A stretch of DNA of 6,095 nt, from NCBI GenBank assembly GCA_900542375.1, contig UQNI01000082.1:1-6095 (forward strand), given 5' to 3'. The position numbers were made by a program, and so were the translations under genes. Positions within the stretch are counted from its first letter, which is position 1; each line of letters opens with the position of its first letter. This stretch comes from an uncultured Oscillospiraceae bacterium (GTDB lineage: Bacteria > Bacillota > Clostridia > Oscillospirales > Acutalibacteraceae). This document shows, one piece after another, positions 5,790 through 6,095 of the stretch. Below the pieces are notes generated by a model. The model ran no database searches. It had not been told where the DNA came from and saw only the letters and a list, made by a program, of their open reading frames with translations.

Positions 5790-5821
5790 CTTTATAAACT
5801 ATTTTATTGGGTACTCGTAAT

Positions 5822-5849
5822 AAAAAAAGCCGTAGGTTTTAACTATGAC
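5822..5849 (-). terminator. Terminator-like hairpin of repeat copy 1 (degenerate)
   Basis: On the minus strand GTCATAGTT and AACCTACGGC can pair with one mismatch and one bulge, followed by seven U (5828-5822). It is weaker than the hairpins of copies 2 and 3. Confidence 0.5.
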
Positions 5850-5912
5850 TCTCGTTTGGAGGTGCCACCCAGATATTGACCCAGTTCAAATCAAGGCTTC
5901 GGTGCTCGTAAT

Positions 5913-5941
5913 AAAAAAAGCCGCAGGTTTTAACCCACGAC
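5913..5941 (-). terminator. Intrinsic terminator of repeat copy 2
   Basis: On the minus strand GTCGTGGGT and ACCTGCGGC form nine base pairs (three G-U) around TAAA, followed by seven U (5919-5913). Confidence 0.7.
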
Positions 5942-6004
5942 TCTCGACTGGAGGTGCCACCCAGATATTGACCCAGTTCAAATCAAGGCTTCGGTGCTCG
6001 TAAT

Positions 6005-6033
6005 AAAAAAAGCCGCAGGTTTTAACCCACGAC
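6005..6033 (-). terminator. Intrinsic terminator of repeat copy 3
   Basis: Identical in sequence to the hairpin and U-run of copy 2: stem GTCGTGGGT/ACCTGCGGC within 6012-6033 and seven U at 6011-6005 on the minus strand. Confidence 0.7.
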
Positions 6034-6095
6034 TCTCGACTGGAGGTGCCACCCAGATATTGACCCAGTTCAAATCAAGGCTTCGGTGCTCGTAA

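Larger units (their letters stand above)
5814..6095. repeat. Tandem array of 91-92 bp direct repeats, continuing past the right edge
   Basis: Units beginning CTCGTAATA start at 5814, 5905, 5997 and 6089, giving copies of 91, 92 and 92 bp and the first 7 bases of a fourth. Copies 2 and 3 are identical. Copy 1, at the array edge, differs by one deletion and a few substitutions, all between about 5833 and 5856. GC is near 49% in a unit by my count, visibly above the flanks. Read on the minus strand, each unit has a GATTTGA/TCAATATC hairpin, a GGGTGGCACC stretch, and a GC-rich hairpin followed by seven U. No gene, CRISPR-type spacer or transposase reading is present. A tandem non-coding RNA or attenuator array is the best guess. 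Confidence 0.9.

Noticed and set aside
5880..5898. tRNA-like T-arm (CCAG TTCAAAT C) in each repeat
   Set aside because: Only the loop resembles a T-arm; the stem has two mismatches and no acceptor, D or anticodon arms could be found.
5903..6004. Short peptide frames in the repeat units, for example a GTG-started 33-codon reading containing FNPRLSTGG and another reading KKPQVLTHDSRLEVPPRY
   Set aside because: No ribosome binding site, the frame changes from copy to copy because 92 is not a multiple of three, and the minus-strand terminator signals explain the sequence better.
5814..6095. CRISPR array
   Set aside because: The whole 92-bp unit repeats with no variable spacers.

Overview
The window looks like a chromosomal stretch from a low-GC Firmicute, most likely an anaerobic gut member of Clostridia. 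The grounds are AT-rich codon use, strong AGGAGG-type Shine-Dalgarno sites, consensus sigma-A-like promoters, intrinsic terminators, and the Lachnospiraceae-like wording of the glutamyl-tRNA synthetase and of the NimA-type flavoprotein. I cannot place it to genus.

Layout from left to right. (1) The N-terminal 297 codons of gltX on the minus strand, cut by the window edge, with a strong promoter and a palindrome in its leader. (2) A minus-strand VanY/M15B D-Ala-D-Ala carboxypeptidase anchored by one membrane helix, ending in an intrinsic terminator. (3) A divergent plus-strand tspO with its own terminator. (4) A minus-strand small UDG-superfamily protein resembling hypoxanthine/deoxyinosine DNA glycosylase. 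(5) A divergent plus-strand pyridoxamine-phosphate-oxidase-fold (NimA-like) flavoprotein; the shared upstream region holds an inverted repeat. (6) A plus-strand DUF4198-like, very histidine-rich protein ending in a natural HGHHHHH tail; an operator-like dyad sits inside its probable promoter spacer. (7) A convergent minus-strand patatin-like phospholipase with two unusual cysteine clusters. Genes 6 and 7 share one bidirectional terminator, and the hairpin arm encodes the last codons of the phospholipase. (8) From about 5717 to the right edge there is no gene. This stretch holds a 12-bp hairpin terminator and then a tandem array of 91-92 bp repeats: three full copies and the start of a fourth. 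Each copy carries its own minus-strand hairpin plus U-run.

Most genes here are single transcription units flanked by their own terminators, so there is no obvious operon or shared pathway. The common colour is housekeeping plus stress: translation, cell-wall trimming, base-excision repair, a flavoprotein, a metal-binding candidate and a lipid hydrolase.

The least explained item is the right-edge repeat array. Read on the minus strand, each unit has a small hairpin, a GGGUGGCACC stretch similar to the T-box core, and an intrinsic terminator. It may be a tandem non-coding RNA or transcription-attenuating repeat. I could not run searches, so its novelty is not established.
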